Shown: positions 35,773 to 45,233 of the stretch, in pieces
Numbering within the stretch: the stretch's first letter is position 1
How the letters are laid out: each line of letters starts with the position of its first letter
Assembly (NCBI GenBank): GCA_009695205.1
Contig: SIBK01000006.1
Location: 1-64,000 of the forward strand
Direction of reading: 5' to 3'
From: Pedosphaera sp.
GTDB taxonomy: Bacteria > Verrucomicrobiota > Verrucomicrobiia > Limisphaerales > UBA9464
DNA: 64,000 nt
Translations under genes and position numbers: made by a program
The notes under the pieces: generated by a model
The model's input: the letters and a program-made list of their open reading frames with translations, nothing else
What the model was told of the DNA's origin: nothing
Databases searched by the model: none

Positions 35773-38541
35773 TTGGCTCTCTATCTTTTTGACGAATTTC
35801 CAACTTTGAACACCAAAGGTTCTCTCTCCAACGGTTCGGCAGTAGCGTTGTCTTCCCGCCCGAAAACGGCGGCCCGCTCGGGCTCAGCCCTCACTCGGTT
35901 CAGCGATTCGCTCGCCGATCTCGCCGAACTGGTGCTGGCTGGCAAATCGCCGGAACAGGCCAATCTCATCATCAGCGAGTTCATCAAGGACCTGCGCGCG
36001 AAGGGGCACTCGATTCCCACGGTCACCTCGACGCCTTATTTGAACACGATTCCGACCGATCAGGAACCGGAGTACCCGGGCGACCTCGTACTCGAACGGC
36101 AGATCAAATCCTACGTCCGCTGGAACGCCATGGCGATGGTGGTGAAAGCCAACTCCGGCAACCTGGGTGTCGGCGGCCACATCTCCACCTACGCCTCGCT
36201 GGCCACTCTTTATGAAGTAGGATACAACCACTTCTTCCGCGGTGGCGATGACGGCCGGACTGCCGATCTAATCTATTTCCAGGGCCACGCCTCACCCGGC
36301 AATTACGCCCGTGCCTACGTTGAGGGCCGCTTCACGGAGCAACACCTCCACAACTTCCGCCAGGAACTCCAGCCGGACCCGGGCCTCTCCAGTTATCCGC
36401 ATCCATACCTGATGCCGGATTTTTGGCAGTTCCCGACCGTGTCCATGGGCCTTGGCCCGATTCACTCCATCTATCAGGCCCGGTTCACCCGATATCTTCA
36501 AAACCGAGGGCTTATACCGCCGCAGACGGAGCACGACCCGAAAATCTGGAGTTTTATTGGCGATGGCGAATCGGATGAACCGGAAACGCTGGGGGCCATC
36601 GGTCTCGCCACCCGCGAGGGACTCGACAACCTGGTCTGGGTCGTCAATTGCAATCTACAGCGCCTCGATGGACCGGTCCGGGGCAACGGGAAAATCATCC
36701 AGGATCTCGAAGGCCAATTTCGCGGCGCAGGCTGGAATGTAATCAAGGTGATCTGGGGCGGAAACTGGGACACGCTGCTCGCCCAGGATAGCACCGGACT
36801 GCTCGCCCGCCGCATGGAGGAGGTGGTCGACGGTGAATATCAGAAATATGTCGTCGAGCCCGGCAGTTATATCCGTCGGAATTTCTTCGGCAAACACCCC
36901 GAGCTGCTTTCGTTGGTGAAAAAATACTCTGACGACCAGCTGAAGAAGCTCATGCGCGGCGGACATGATCCCCGCAAGGTGTATGCTGCCTACAAGCTGG
37001 CCACCACACCCAATGGGCTGCCCACGGTAATCCTTGCAAAAACGGTCAAGGGTTACGGCCTCGGGGAAGCGGGTGAAGGCCGCAATCCAACCCACGGCCA
37101 GAAGAAACTCAATGAACGCGAGCTTCGGGAATTCCGCGCCCGGTTCAATATCCCGGTGTCCGATGAGGTCATCGCCGACATGCCGTTCTTCCGGCCACCA
37201 TCGGATGGCCCGGAAGGCCGCTACCTGAAGGCCCGCCGCCAAGCCCTCCACGGGGATGTTCCCAAACGAATGCCTCGGGCGCCAAGACTGACCGCTCCCA
37301 GCCCTTCCGAGTTTCCGTCGCTTCTCTCCGGCGCCGTTCTCAAAAACGCATCCACCACCAAGGCGTACACCGTGTTCCTCAGCGCCCTCCTGCGTCACCC
37401 AGGCGTCGGCAAATACATCGTACCCATCGTACCCGATGAAGCCCGCACCTTTGGCATGGAGGGATTGTTTACCCAGGTGGGTATCTATTCATCCAAGGGA
37501 CAACTCTATAACCCGGTCGATTCGGCCAGTTCCATGCCCTACAAGGAATCCAAGACGGGCCAGTTGCTCGAAGAAGGCATCAACGAGGCCGGTGCCATGG
37601 GCAGCTTTGTTGCCGCGGGAACCGCCTACTTCAACCATGGCGTTCCCACCATTCCATTCTATATTTATTACTCGATGTTCGGATTCCAGCGGGTCGGTGA
37701 CCAGATCTGGCTCGCCGCCGACAGCCGATGCCGTGGTTTCCTCTTTGGAGCCACCTCGGGCCGCACAACCCTGAACGGTGAAGGACTCCAGCATCAGGAT
37801 GCCCAAAGCCATCTGATTGCCACGGCGGTTCCCACTCTGTACAGCTACGAACCGGCCTTCGGTTATGAACTTGTCGTCATTGTCTGCGATGGAATCAAGC
37901 GGATGTATGAAGAGGGTGAGGATATCTTTTACTATATTTCGCTGCATAATGAGGATTTCAAGCACATGGCAATGCCCGAGGGAGATCATGTGGTTCCCGG
38001 CATTCTCAATGGAATGTACAAGATCAAGGCAGGCCGCGCCGATCTGAAATACAAAGTCCAACTGTTGAGCTCGGGCTCCATCCTCCATCAGGCCCTGAAA
38101 GCGCAGGAGATACTCGAAAAGTATGGAGTCAGCGCCGATGTTTGGAGCGTGACCAGTTTCAAAAGGCTTCGCACCGAAGCGCTCGCTGCGCAACGCTGGA
38201 ACATGTTGCACCCCACCGAAAAGCTGAGGGTCAGTTTCCTCGAGACAACGGTCGCCGCCGAGCTCGGCAGTTGGGTGGCGGTCACCGATAACTTGAAACT
38301 GGTGGCGGATCAAATCGCTCCCTGGCTTCCTGGAGGCCTGACAACGCTGGGGTGCGATGGTTTCGGCCGAAGTGAAGCCCGTCCAGCCCTCCGACGGTTT
38401 TTTGAAATTGACGCCGAATGCACGGCGGTCGGTGCCTTATATTCGCTTGTCCGCAGGGGGGAACTCCCCGCGACGACGCTTGAAGCGGCGATTCGCGAAC
38501 TCCGTGTCGATCCCGAGAAGGCATTTGGTACGTGTGTCTGA
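35773..38541 (+). CDS. aceE: Pyruvate dehydrogenase E1 component, homodimeric type
   Basis: The 922-residue protein matches AceE. LNTIPTDQEPEYPGDLVLER and WNAMAMVVKA, then GVGGHISTYAS lie near the start. The thiamine diphosphate motif is GDGESDEPETLGAI with NCNLQRLDGPVRGNGK, and PDEARTFGMEGLF begins the transketolase C-part. It decarboxylates pyruvate for the PDH complex. The only near start is TTG at 35773, as an in-frame stop lies just upstream and the next ATG is more than 100 residues in. E2 and E3 are not in the window. Confidence 0.95.
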   Translation: MALYLFDEFPTLNTKGSLSNGSAVALSSRPKTAARSGSALTRFSDSLADLAELVLAGKSPEQANLIISEFIKDLRAKGHSIPTVTSTPYLNTIPTDQEPEYPGDLVLERQIKSYVRWNAMAMVVKANSGNLGVGGHISTYASLATLYEVGYNHFFRGGDDGRTADLIYFQGHASPGNYARAYVEGRFTEQHLHNFRQELQPDPGLSSYPHPYLMPDFWQFPTVSMGLGPIHSIYQARFTRYLQNRGLIPPQTEHDPKIWSFIGDGESDEPETLGAIGLATREGLDNLVWVVNCNLQRLDGPVRGNGKIIQDLEGQFRGAGWNVIKVIWGGNWDTLLAQDSTGLLARRMEEVVDGEYQKYVVEPGSYIRRNFFGKHPELLSLVKKYSDDQLKKLMRGGHDPRKVYAAYKLATTPNGLPTVILAKTVKGYGLGEAGEGRNPTHGQKKLNERELREFRARFNIPVSDEVIADMPFFRPPSDGPEGRYLKARRQALHGDVPKRMPRAPRLTAPSPSEFPSLLSGAVLKNASTTKAYTVFLSALLRHPGVGKYIVPIVPDEARTFGMEGLFTQVGIYSSKGQLYNPVDSASSMPYKESKTGQLLEEGINEAGAMGSFVAAGTAYFNHGVPTIPFYIYYSMFGFQRVGDQIWLAADSRCRGFLFGATSGRTTLNGEGLQHQDAQSHLIATAVPTLYSYEPAFGYELVVIVCDGIKRMYEEGEDIFYYISLHNEDFKHMAMPEGDHVVPGILNGMYKIKAGRADLKYKVQLLSSGSILHQALKAQEILEKYGVSADVWSVTSFKRLRTEALAAQRWNMLHPTEKLRVSFLETTVAAELGSWVAVTDNLKLVADQIAPWLPGGLTTLGCDGFGRSEARPALRRFFEIDAECTAVGALYSLVRRGELPATTLEAAIRELRVDPEKAFGTCV

Positions 38542-38578
38542 TCTTGCCAAGTGAGCCTTCTCAACGACGTTCCAGCCT

Positions 38579-39424
38579 ATGGAACTATCGATGGAATCCG
38601 TCGATGCGGACGCTAATTCTGCCGCCGCCCCCATAGCGGCCCGGTCGGAACGGCAGGCGATGGATTGGAGTCTGGTATTGGTGAGCCAGGGAATTGAGGT
38701 TGCGATTGCGCAACCGAATCCAATCCTCTGGCAGCTACTGGTTGCCCCAGCGGACCATGCGCGCGCCCTGAATGTTATCCGGCGGTTTCGTCTTGAGAAC
38801 CGACGCTGGGCTTGGCGCCACATTTTGCCGTCGGGTGGTATTGCGCCGCATCCGGCCGCACTCATCTGGGTGTGTGGGCTCGCGGCGATCCATGCCGGGC
38901 TGCCTCCCTCTCTTGTGCAACGAGGTCTGTTTAGTACGCACTGGGTTCGAGCGGGCGAATGGTGGCGTGCGTTTACCGCGGTCGGTCTTCACGCAGATCT
39001 GGGCCATCTCGCCGCCAATTCGGCCATTGGCGTGATCGTTCTGGGTCTGGCGATGACTCGGTTTGAGGCTCTTAGGGCTTTCACACTCACCTGGCTTGCG
39101 GCCGCTCTCGCTAATTTCTCCGCCCTAGCTTGGCGGAACCACGAGTATACGGGGCTGGGTGCCTCGGGGATGGTGATGGCTTCTATCGGTCTATTGACGT
39201 CTGAGGCCGTCACGCAATGGCGATTCGGCCGGTTTGCCACCCGCTCGATCCTGAGTGCATTCGGCGCGGGGACCTGCCTGTTCGTCTTATTGGGCACCAG
39301 TGGACCCGGGGATATACTGGTCCATACCGCCGGATTCCTCTGGGGACTCGTGCTCGGAAGCGTCACCGCCTGGATGGGAAGCCGGCGGGATAATGACATA
39401 CGAGTATCACGACTCCGGTACTAA
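38579..39424 (+). CDS. Rhomboid-family intramembrane serine protease
   Basis: The 281-residue protein has a soluble N-terminal region (about 1-90), then six or so membrane helices. The catalytic pair is in place: Ser 196 in GLGASGMVM (GxSG) and His 249 in LVHTAGFLWG. The loop motif WWRAFTAVGLHADLGHLAAN is typical. It cleaves other membrane proteins within the bilayer. It lies 37 bases after aceE. Its 3' end overlaps the convergent permease gene by 18 bases. Confidence 0.9.
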   Translation: MELSMESVDADANSAAAPIAARSERQAMDWSLVLVSQGIEVAIAQPNPILWQLLVAPADHARALNVIRRFRLENRRWAWRHILPSGGIAPHPAALIWVCGLAAIHAGLPPSLVQRGLFSTHWVRAGEWWRAFTAVGLHADLGHLAANSAIGVIVLGLAMTRFEALRAFTLTWLAAALANFSALAWRNHEYTGLGASGMVMASIGLLTSEAVTQWRFGRFATRSILSAFGAGTCLFVLLGTSGPGDILVHTAGFLWGLVLGSVTAWMGSRRDNDIRVSRLRY

Positions 39425-40612
39425 GCTACCAGCCACATCGGTTCGGTAAGCTTTGATTGCGGGGATAATTCCGGCGAGTGCGCCCAGGAATATCAGGGCT
39501 GCGGGCGCCCAGAGCCAAACCCAGTCGGGCTTCCATACTTCGATGACCACGCCGGTTTGGGTTCGCACCACGACTCCGGCGAAGGCGAGCAATGCAAAAT
39601 GAAAGGCGAACGCGACGATCATGCCCAACGCGGCGACCGCGGCGGCTTCGAGTACAATTGCGGCAAATATCGTGCTGCGTCGGGCACCGAGGGCACGCAG
39701 AATTGCCAAGTCTCTTCGGCGCGCACTCATCGAGTTGTAGAGAGACGCGAGAACCGAGGCGCAGGCGACGAGAGCCACCATGACGGCGACCAGAGATAGT
39801 ACCTTGTCGAACCAGCCCAGTTTGTCGAAGAGATCCTTAAGCACTGCGCCAATCGGCCATGCAAACGTGAATCGGTTTCCTTGGCGATTATAGAGCAGAT
39901 CCAGCATCATCCCAGCGGTCGGAGACCGAAGTTTCACCAGTGCGGCGCTGACGTCATTCGCCGCGCTGGCGACGTGGCCGCTCATTGATTGCAATCCGGC
40001 GAGAGGAATCCAGATCACACGATCCGCCGGGGTTGACGACGGGGACAGGATGCCTGTCACGGAATACGTCTCGGAATGCTGCTCCCTTTCGTTAAAGATC
40101 AGTCCGTGATAGGGGTGAAACGTGTCACCCAATTTCATCCCCAGCTGCTTTGCAGCAAAGGCACCCAGCACGGCCTCATGTTGGGCGGGGTCAAAAACCC
40201 GGCCACCCGGTTCCACAGCAAGCCGCTTTCCCGGCCTGTATTCGACTTTTTCGAACATCTCCGGCGTGGTTCCCACCAGTCGCCAGCCGCGGTAGTTGTC
40301 GCCCACGGCGATCGGGACTACGAGAGCAACGGCTCGGTTGCTGGCGAGGGTTGCGACATCGGCCATGGGGATGTTTCCGGGCGATGCTTCCAGGTGGAAA
40401 ATGGAATTGAGCACGAGCTGCAGTTTGGCGCCCCGCGCCCCAAGAACGGCGTCCCATCCGCCCGTCATTCCGGTAAACGCGGCCTGACTTTGCCGCTTGA
40501 GCGACCAAACAGTCATCAGCAAGGCACCGGCGAGGGCAATCGACAGAGCGGTGACCACGGTTGCCAGGGCGTGTTGGCGGAGGCTACGGCGGACGAGGAG
40601 AGGGAGGGTCAC
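39407..40612 (-). CDS. FtsX/MacB-like ABC transporter permease
   Basis: The 401-residue protein has an N-terminal helix (VVTALSIALAGALLMTVWSL), a large extracytoplasmic domain of about 200 residues with MacB-type features, and three C-terminal helices (VLSLVAVMVALVACASVLAS and two more). This layout matches FtsX/MacB/LolC-type permeases, which do not import solutes but move envelope substrates. It starts 12 bases after the partner ATPase gene. Confidence 0.88.
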   Translation of the reverse strand: MTLPLLVRRSLRQHALATVVTALSIALAGALLMTVWSLKRQSQAAFTGMTGGWDAVLGARGAKLQLVLNSIFHLEASPGNIPMADVATLASNRAVALVVPIAVGDNYRGWRLVGTTPEMFEKVEYRPGKRLAVEPGGRVFDPAQHEAVLGAFAAKQLGMKLGDTFHPYHGLIFNEREQHSETYSVTGILSPSSTPADRVIWIPLAGLQSMSGHVASAANDVSAALVKLRSPTAGMMLDLLYNRQGNRFTFAWPIGAVLKDLFDKLGWFDKVLSLVAVMVALVACASVLASLYNSMSARRRDLAILRALGARRSTIFAAIVLEAAAVAALGMIVAFAFHFALLAFAGVVVRTQTGVVIEVWKPDWVWLWAPAALIFLGALAGIIPAIKAYRTDVAGSLVPES

Positions 40613-40624
40613 GTGAATGCGGGA

Positions 40625-41305
40625 TCAGGCGGGCGGGTGTGCCGCTCGATTCAGTTCCCCGAGAGAGAGGGGGTTCGATCCGAAGCGGGCGAGCACCTCG
40701 GGATCGTGACTTACCAGCAGGAGGGAGGCGCCGCTTTCGCGGCACGTTTCCCGGATCAGTACCAATGCAGCCCGAGCATTGGCCGGATCGAGATTGCCGG
40801 TCGGTTCGTCAGCGAGGATCAGTTTCGGTCGATTGGCCAATGCGCGGGCTACCGCGACTCGCTGTTGCTGTCCGGTGGAAAGCTGACGTGGATAGTGGTG
40901 GAGTCGATTGCCCAGTCCCATTCGCTTCAACAAATCCTCGGCACGGCTCCGGTCCGGTCCCGGGCCAAACGCCATTCCCAAAAGGACATTTTCCACGCAG
41001 GTGAAACCCTGTAGGAGGTTGAAGGTTTGAAAAATATAGCCGAATGAACGAGCTCGGTGACGATCCCTCGCACTCTCTGACAGGAGGGCTAGATCCGAGC
41101 CGTCGAATCGGATGGATCCGCCATCGGCTGCAAGAATTCCTGCAATCAGATTCAGGAACGTGGTCTTGCCTGAACCGCTCGGACCCGACAGTGCCGTCTG
41201 CGCCCCTGCCTCCAGTTGAAATGTCGGCACATCGATGACGGTCATGACGGCTCCGTCAGGGGTGACAAACCCCTTTCTTAGATCGCTGATTTCAAGTAAC
41301 GCCAT
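40625..41305 (-). CDS. LolD/MacB-type ABC transporter ATP-binding protein
   Basis: The 226-residue ATPase has Walker A ([14 protein letters not shown]), signature ([15 protein letters not shown]) and Walker B ([12 protein letters not shown]) motifs of the LolD/MacB/FtsE branch. ATG 41305 ([13 protein letters not shown]) gives a standard N-terminus; the frame extends to 41353. It lies directly upstream of the FtsX-like permease, so the two form one transporter, perhaps for lipoproteins or a peptide. Confidence 0.9.
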   Translation of the reverse strand: MALLEISDLRKGFVTPDGAVMTVIDVPTFQLEAGAQTALSGPSGSGKTTFLNLIAGILAADGGSIRFDGSDLALLSESARDRHRARSFGYIFQTFNLLQGFTCVENVLLGMAFGPGPDRSRAEDLLKRMGLGNRLHHYPRQLSTGQQQRVAVARALANRPKLILADEPTGNLDPANARAALVLIRETCRESGASLLLVSHDPEVLARFGSNPLSLGELNRAAHPPA

Positions 41306-41405
41306 CGCGGGAACCGATGTGTCAGCATGGGAACCAGCACGGATCGGAGTCAAACCGTAAGGAGCTCACTCTATCGTGCAGAGCCAAAAAGTGGGCGGAC
41401 TGTTG

Positions 41406-41936
41406 TTAGAACTGATTCTCTTTGTCCTGGAACAGCACGTTGAACGTGGTCATGGATCCGTAGCATCGGGTGATGTATTGCTGCCAGTCGAATTTCTCCG
41501 CAGAGGTGAGTCCTTCGTGGGAATTCACCTTTTGCTCCAGGACCCTTAAATTGTTGCGCATCATCACTAGCTTGTGAAAGAAGAGTTGCAGTTCGACCTC
41601 TTTGGTTTGAAGGGTCGGGTCGGTGGGGTGCAAGACCATCCGGCCTCCCTTCCAACGCTTCGCCAGTTCCCGCACAGCACCGTCGGGTCGTTCCAATCCG
41701 AGCCGTTGCAGGGTGGAGTCGACCGTCTGGCTGATGAGTTGGGTGAGTGGAAGGTGCAACCCGGTGAGAGCCGCCTGCGATTCGGCGGGTTCGAGCCCGC
41801 TCGTTTCCGGATGAACGGTTCGGCGCCCATCCAAAAATTGAATCTCTGCGGAGTGCTCGTGGATTACCTTGACCGTTCCCGCTCCGTAATCGGGGTGACG
41901 TACCTGCATGCCAAGAGTCAGCAATTCAGCTTTCAT
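41406..41936 (-). CDS. Hypothetical protein with SH3/Tudor-like N-terminus
   Basis: The 176-residue protein starts with a beta-rich segment (VRHPDYGAGTVKVIHEHSAE) similar in style to DUF3553/CarD- or UvrD-tail-like SH3 modules that contact nucleic acid or polymerase. The C-terminal 110 residues are helical (LQLFFHKLVMMRNNLRVLEQ). I do not recognise the family. It precedes the LolD/FtsX-like pair on the same strand, with a gap of about 100 bases. Confidence 0.68.
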   Translation of the reverse strand: MKAELLTLGMQVRHPDYGAGTVKVIHEHSAEIQFLDGRRTVHPETSGLEPAESQAALTGLHLPLTQLISQTVDSTLQRLGLERPDGAVRELAKRWKGGRMVLHPTDPTLQTKEVELQLFFHKLVMMRNNLRVLEQKVNSHEGLTSAEKFDWQQYITRCYGSMTTFNVLFQDKENQF

Positions 41937-42044
41937 GGGGAAAAGATGCCTCGACGGGCGCGGGTTGCAATGACGCAGGTACGCAGCGAGCGATTCCCGT
42001 GCGGACTGCTTGGCGAGAGGGGGACCGGGCGGTAGCCTCGCGAT

Positions 42045-42569
42045 ATGCCGACTTGGTTACGATTTCTTGCCGTTTACAACGTGGCGGTTTGGCTGGGCGC
42101 ATGCGTCTCAGCCACCCTTTTCATTCAACCGCTTTTCTTTACGCCTGAGGTGACTCCAGGGTTGGTTCAAAAATATACCGCTGGAAAACTCGCCCAGTTG
42201 GCGTTTGGGCGGTACTTCGCCCTCCAGGTTGGGTGCGGAGTCCTGACGGCTCTTTTTCTTGTCGCGGAACGGCTCTCGACGGGAAAGCCCATTGCACGGG
42301 CACGCATCTGGGTGTTGGCGGGTCTGCTCGTGATGCTGGGATCCGGATTCTGGCTGTTGCCGAAAATGGAGAGATTGCATCTGGTGAAGTATGCCGTGAA
42401 CACCGGCATTGCTCAGAAAGCGGCCGCAACCCGCGAATTCGGCGTGTGGCATGGGATATCGCAGGTAGGCAATTTACTCGGGGGAATCGCCGTAGCGTGG
42501 ATTTTCTGGCGGACCGTGTCGCCCGTTAAGCTAACCCGGTTCGATCCGGTCCCCCGGAGGGGAGGGTGA
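42045..42569 (+). CDS. DUF4149-like integral membrane protein
   Basis: The 174-residue protein has four hydrophobic helices (starting FLAVYNVAVWLGACVSATLF), a conserved-looking GKLAQLAFGRYF between helices 1 and 2, and the WVLAGLLVMLGSGFWLLPKM helix. It fits the DUF4149 family, whose function is unknown. It stands alone before the repeat-bearing gap. Confidence 0.72.
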   Translation: MPTWLRFLAVYNVAVWLGACVSATLFIQPLFFTPEVTPGLVQKYTAGKLAQLAFGRYFALQVGCGVLTALFLVAERLSTGKPIARARIWVLAGLLVMLGSGFWLLPKMERLHLVKYAVNTGIAQKAAATREFGVWHGISQVGNLLGGIAVAWIFWRTVSPVKLTRFDPVPRRGG

Positions 42570-42667
42570 GATGGGCGGCGTGCGGTACTCTAAGTTCCTG
42601 GGTGGGGAGGTTTTCCAACAAATGGACATGAATTGGGACCATGAACCGCTCCTGGGAAGAGATTGGG

Positions 42668-42743
42668 GCGGACTCCCGTCCGCGACTGGAGATTGGCCAT
42701 TTCTCTGTGCGCTTTGGCCTTCCTTAGTCGGAAACTTTGTCGA
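42668..42743 (+). repeat. Dispersed repeat, copy 1 (plus orientation)
   Basis: It begins with the hairpin GCGGAC-TCCC-GTCCGC, continues with CTGGAGATTGGCC, and ends with GTCGGAAACTTTGTCGA. Copy 2 at 43054-43131 is the inverse of this sequence with a variable middle. It resembles intergenic repeats I recall from Verrucomicrobia genomes (REP/MITE-like). Confidence 0.68.
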
Positions 42744-42809
42744 GTCCGTTCAGCAGGGAAATAGATGCTCACCTATGACAAACGCAAAGTTTATAAGAAG
42801 GCACTGGCT

Positions 42810-42827
42810 TTCGGCGCATGCGCCGAA
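42810..42827. repeat. Perfect 18-bp palindrome
   Basis: TTCGGCGCATGCGCCGAA is its own reverse complement. It lies roughly midway between the two inverted repeats. It could be a protein-binding site or a cruciform stem; nothing else supports a function. Confidence 0.45.
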
Positions 42828-43053
42828 GAGTTTTCTGCCTCCTGGGGTAGGCGGCACGCCATCGGCGATTTCTTGAGATTGCCGCCACTTCGGTCGCGAA
42901 AACGGTCGCCTATCTGGATCTTTACTAGCGGAAGGCACTTCCAGCCCACGTCCAAACGACTCGCGGAAGAGAGCTTTTGAACCGAATCATTGCGATGCTA
43001 CACAGGTTTTGAAGATTCTGGAGGCTCTAAAGTTCCAGCCGCCAATTTCCGGA

Positions 43054-43131
43054 TCGACAAAGTTTCCGACGAAGGAAAGCAAGAGGAGGCCAAAAAACGG
43101 CCAATCTCCAGGCGCGGACTCCCGTCCGCGA
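43054..43131 (-). repeat. Dispersed repeat, copy 2 (minus orientation)
   Basis: Read on the minus strand, it carries the GCGGAC/GTCCGC hairpin, CTGGAGATTGGCC, then a variable region, then GTCGGAAACTTTGTCGA, as in copy 1. It ends next to the rsfS stop codon, so its hairpin could act as part of the rsfS 3' end. There is no clear T-tract. Confidence 0.68.
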
Positions 43132-43545
43132 CTACGGAAGGACGGCTTTGGGCTTTGGCTTTGGCTTTGCCCTGAGTTTTTTCTTGCCCGAGGCAGATTT
43201 TTCGTTGGATTGGACACTCAGCGCGTCACTCCAAAGCCCTTCCAAATCGTACTTTTCACGGACATCAGGATGCATTAGGTGCACGATCACGTCGAAATAA
43301 TCGATTACAATCCAGCGACCTGCTGCCGTTCCCTCGGCGTGAGTGGGCTTTAGGTCGTGTTCTTCGTGCAGTCGATCCCGAATCTCGGATTCCACGGCCC
43401 GCAGGTGGGGCTCGCTCGAACCCGACGCCACGACGAAGAAGTCTGTCACCGAGGACACATTGCGGACGTCCAATACCACCACATTTTCCGCCTTTTTATT
43501 GCCGGCAAGGTCCCGGCACAGAAGAGCCAGCATTCGCGAATCCAT
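43132..43545 (-). CDS. rsfS: Ribosome silencing factor (RsfS/YbeB/Iojap)
   Basis: The 137-residue protein has the family core (VVVLDVRNVSSVTDFFVVAS, then GTAAGRWIVIDYFDVIVHLM and REKYDLEGLWSDA). RsfS binds ribosomal protein L14 and blocks subunit joining in starvation. The C-terminal 20 residues are an added Lys/Pro-rich tail encoded by a short AAGCCA-type repeat. It is divergent from the catalase gene. The usual neighbours (nadD, rlmH) are not here. Confidence 0.92.
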   Translation of the reverse strand: MDSRMLALLCRDLAGNKKAENVVVLDVRNVSSVTDFFVVASGSSEPHLRAVESEIRDRLHEEHDLKPTHAEGTAAGRWIVIDYFDVIVHLMHPDVREKYDLEGLWSDALSVQSNEKSASGKKKLRAKPKPKPKAVLP

Positions 43546-43665
43546 CTCGGAGAGAATGCAATGCGCGTCGCTAAAATAAAGAGCATTCGTCCGATACGCA
43601 GTTTTTGGATCACTTTTTCAAGCAACCCTCTTTGACAGAATCGAGAATCGTTTCACAATTCAGCC

Positions 43666-45221
43666 ATGGTAAAATCAACCGGCAAATCCAAATCCAAACC
43701 CATTCCCATGTCGGCTCCCACCTTGACGGCTCCGATGCTTACCACGGCGTCCGGCGCTCCGGTCGGGGATAATCAGAATTCCATGACTGCGGGTCCGCGT
43801 GGCCCAGTGCTCATGCAGGACTGGTGGCTCATTGAAAAGATGGCCACTTCAACCGGGAACGGATTCCGGAGCGAGTCGTGCATGCCAAGGGTGTGGCTGC
43901 TTACGGCTCGTTGACCATATCACGGGACATTTCGAAGTATAGCCGGGCGAAGCTTTTCGGGACGGTGGGGACCAAGGCTGAATGTTTCCTGCGGTTTTCA
44001 ACTGTGGCGGGCGAGAGGGGAGCTGCGGATGCCGAGCGGGACGTCGGCAGCTTTGCTCTCAAAGTGTACACCGAGGAGGGGAACTGGGATCTGGTAGGCA
44101 ACAACACCCCGGTGTTTTTCATCCGTGACCCGCTGAAGTTCAGCGATTTCATCCGGACACAGAAGCGGGATCCGAAGAGCAATCTTCGGAACAACACGGC
44201 GTCGTGGGATTTTTGGTCGCTCTCGCCGGAATCGCTGCACCAAGTGACCATCCTGATGAGTGACCGTGGGCTTCCTCGAAGCCTGCGTCAGATGAACGGC
44301 TATGGATCGCACACGTACAGCTTTATAAACGCCAAGGGACAGCGGCACTGGGTCAAATTCCATTTTAAGACACTTCAAGGACACTCCTTTTATACCGATG
44401 AAGAATCGGTTTCGGTGGTGGGACACGATCGTGAATCCTCCCAACGGGATCTGTATGACAACATTGCGAGAGGCAATCATCCGCGATGGCGTTTTTGCGT
44501 CCAAATTATGTCCGAGAAGGCTGCGGAAACCTACCGGTGGAATCCCTTCGACCTCACGAAGGTTTGGCCTCACAAGGACTATCCGTTAATCGACGTAGGC
44601 GTTCTGGAACTGAATCGGAACCCGGAGAATTACTTTGCGGAAGTCGAGCAATCGGCGTTCGCTCCGGCCCTTGTGATTCCGGGCATCGGTCATTCGCCGG
44701 ACAAGATGCTCCAGGCGCGGATTCTTTCCTATACCGATGCGCATCGGTACCGGTTGGGGGTCAATTATCAAGACCTTCCGGTGAACAAGCCCCGTTGCCC
44801 GGTGATGCATTATCATCGCGACGGCACGATGCGTTTCGATGGCAATTTTGGTGGAGCGGTGAATTATGAGCCGAACAGCCTGAATGGCCCGCAGCAATGC
44901 CCGGCGTTTAACGAGCCACCGCTTAAGTTGTCGGGTGCGGCGGACCGCTTCAATCATCGGGATGGCAATGACGATTATACGCAGCCGGGGAATTTGTTCC
45001 GGCTGATGACCCCGGAGCAGCAGGGCCGGTTATTTTCGAATATTGCCCGGCACATGGCGGCGGTGCCGCAGGAGATCCAGATGCGCCAAGTCAGCCATTT
45101 CTTCCGGGCGGACCCGAACTACGGCATGGGGGTGGCGAATGCGCTGGGGTTGGATATCCGCGAGTTCGCTGCGGCGGCCGGCCACGGGCAACCCACGCCG
45201 AAAAAGCGTTCTACAAAATAG
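43666..45221 (+). pseudogene. Heme catalase, broken by a one-base deletion near the N-terminus
   Basis: The first frame (43666-43914) reads to [11 protein letters not shown] and then shifts. The second runs from [20 protein letters not shown] to the stop at 45221. Inserting one C at about 43844 (GGCCAC to GGCCCAC) gives [20 protein letters not shown], the normal distal-His region. The rest is intact: [33 protein letters not shown], and the proximal heme Tyr in [17 protein letters not shown]. The corrected protein is about 518 residues, a usual catalase size. As written, the gene cannot give full-length enzyme. A recent mutation or a sequencing error are both possible. Confidence 0.87.
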
Positions 45222-45233
45222 AAAGGCCCAGAG

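Larger units (their letters stand above)
42570..43131. other. Gene-free 560-bp gap holding two inverted dispersed repeats
   Basis: No convincing gene is seen between the DUF4149-like gene and rsfS. The gap holds two related repeats in opposite orientation (42668-42743 and 43054-43131) and a perfect 18-bp palindrome between them. The short open frames inside do not look like proteins. Confidence 0.6.

Noticed and set aside
42765..42980. Short open frame between the two inverted repeats
   Set aside because: Its translation has no recognisable domain and part of it is the palindrome; it lacks a ribosome-binding site.
43632..43660. TTGACA upstream of the catalase gene as a -35 box
   Set aside because: At 17-base spacing the -10 position reads ACAATT, a poor match, and it would leave almost no leader before the ATG at 43666.
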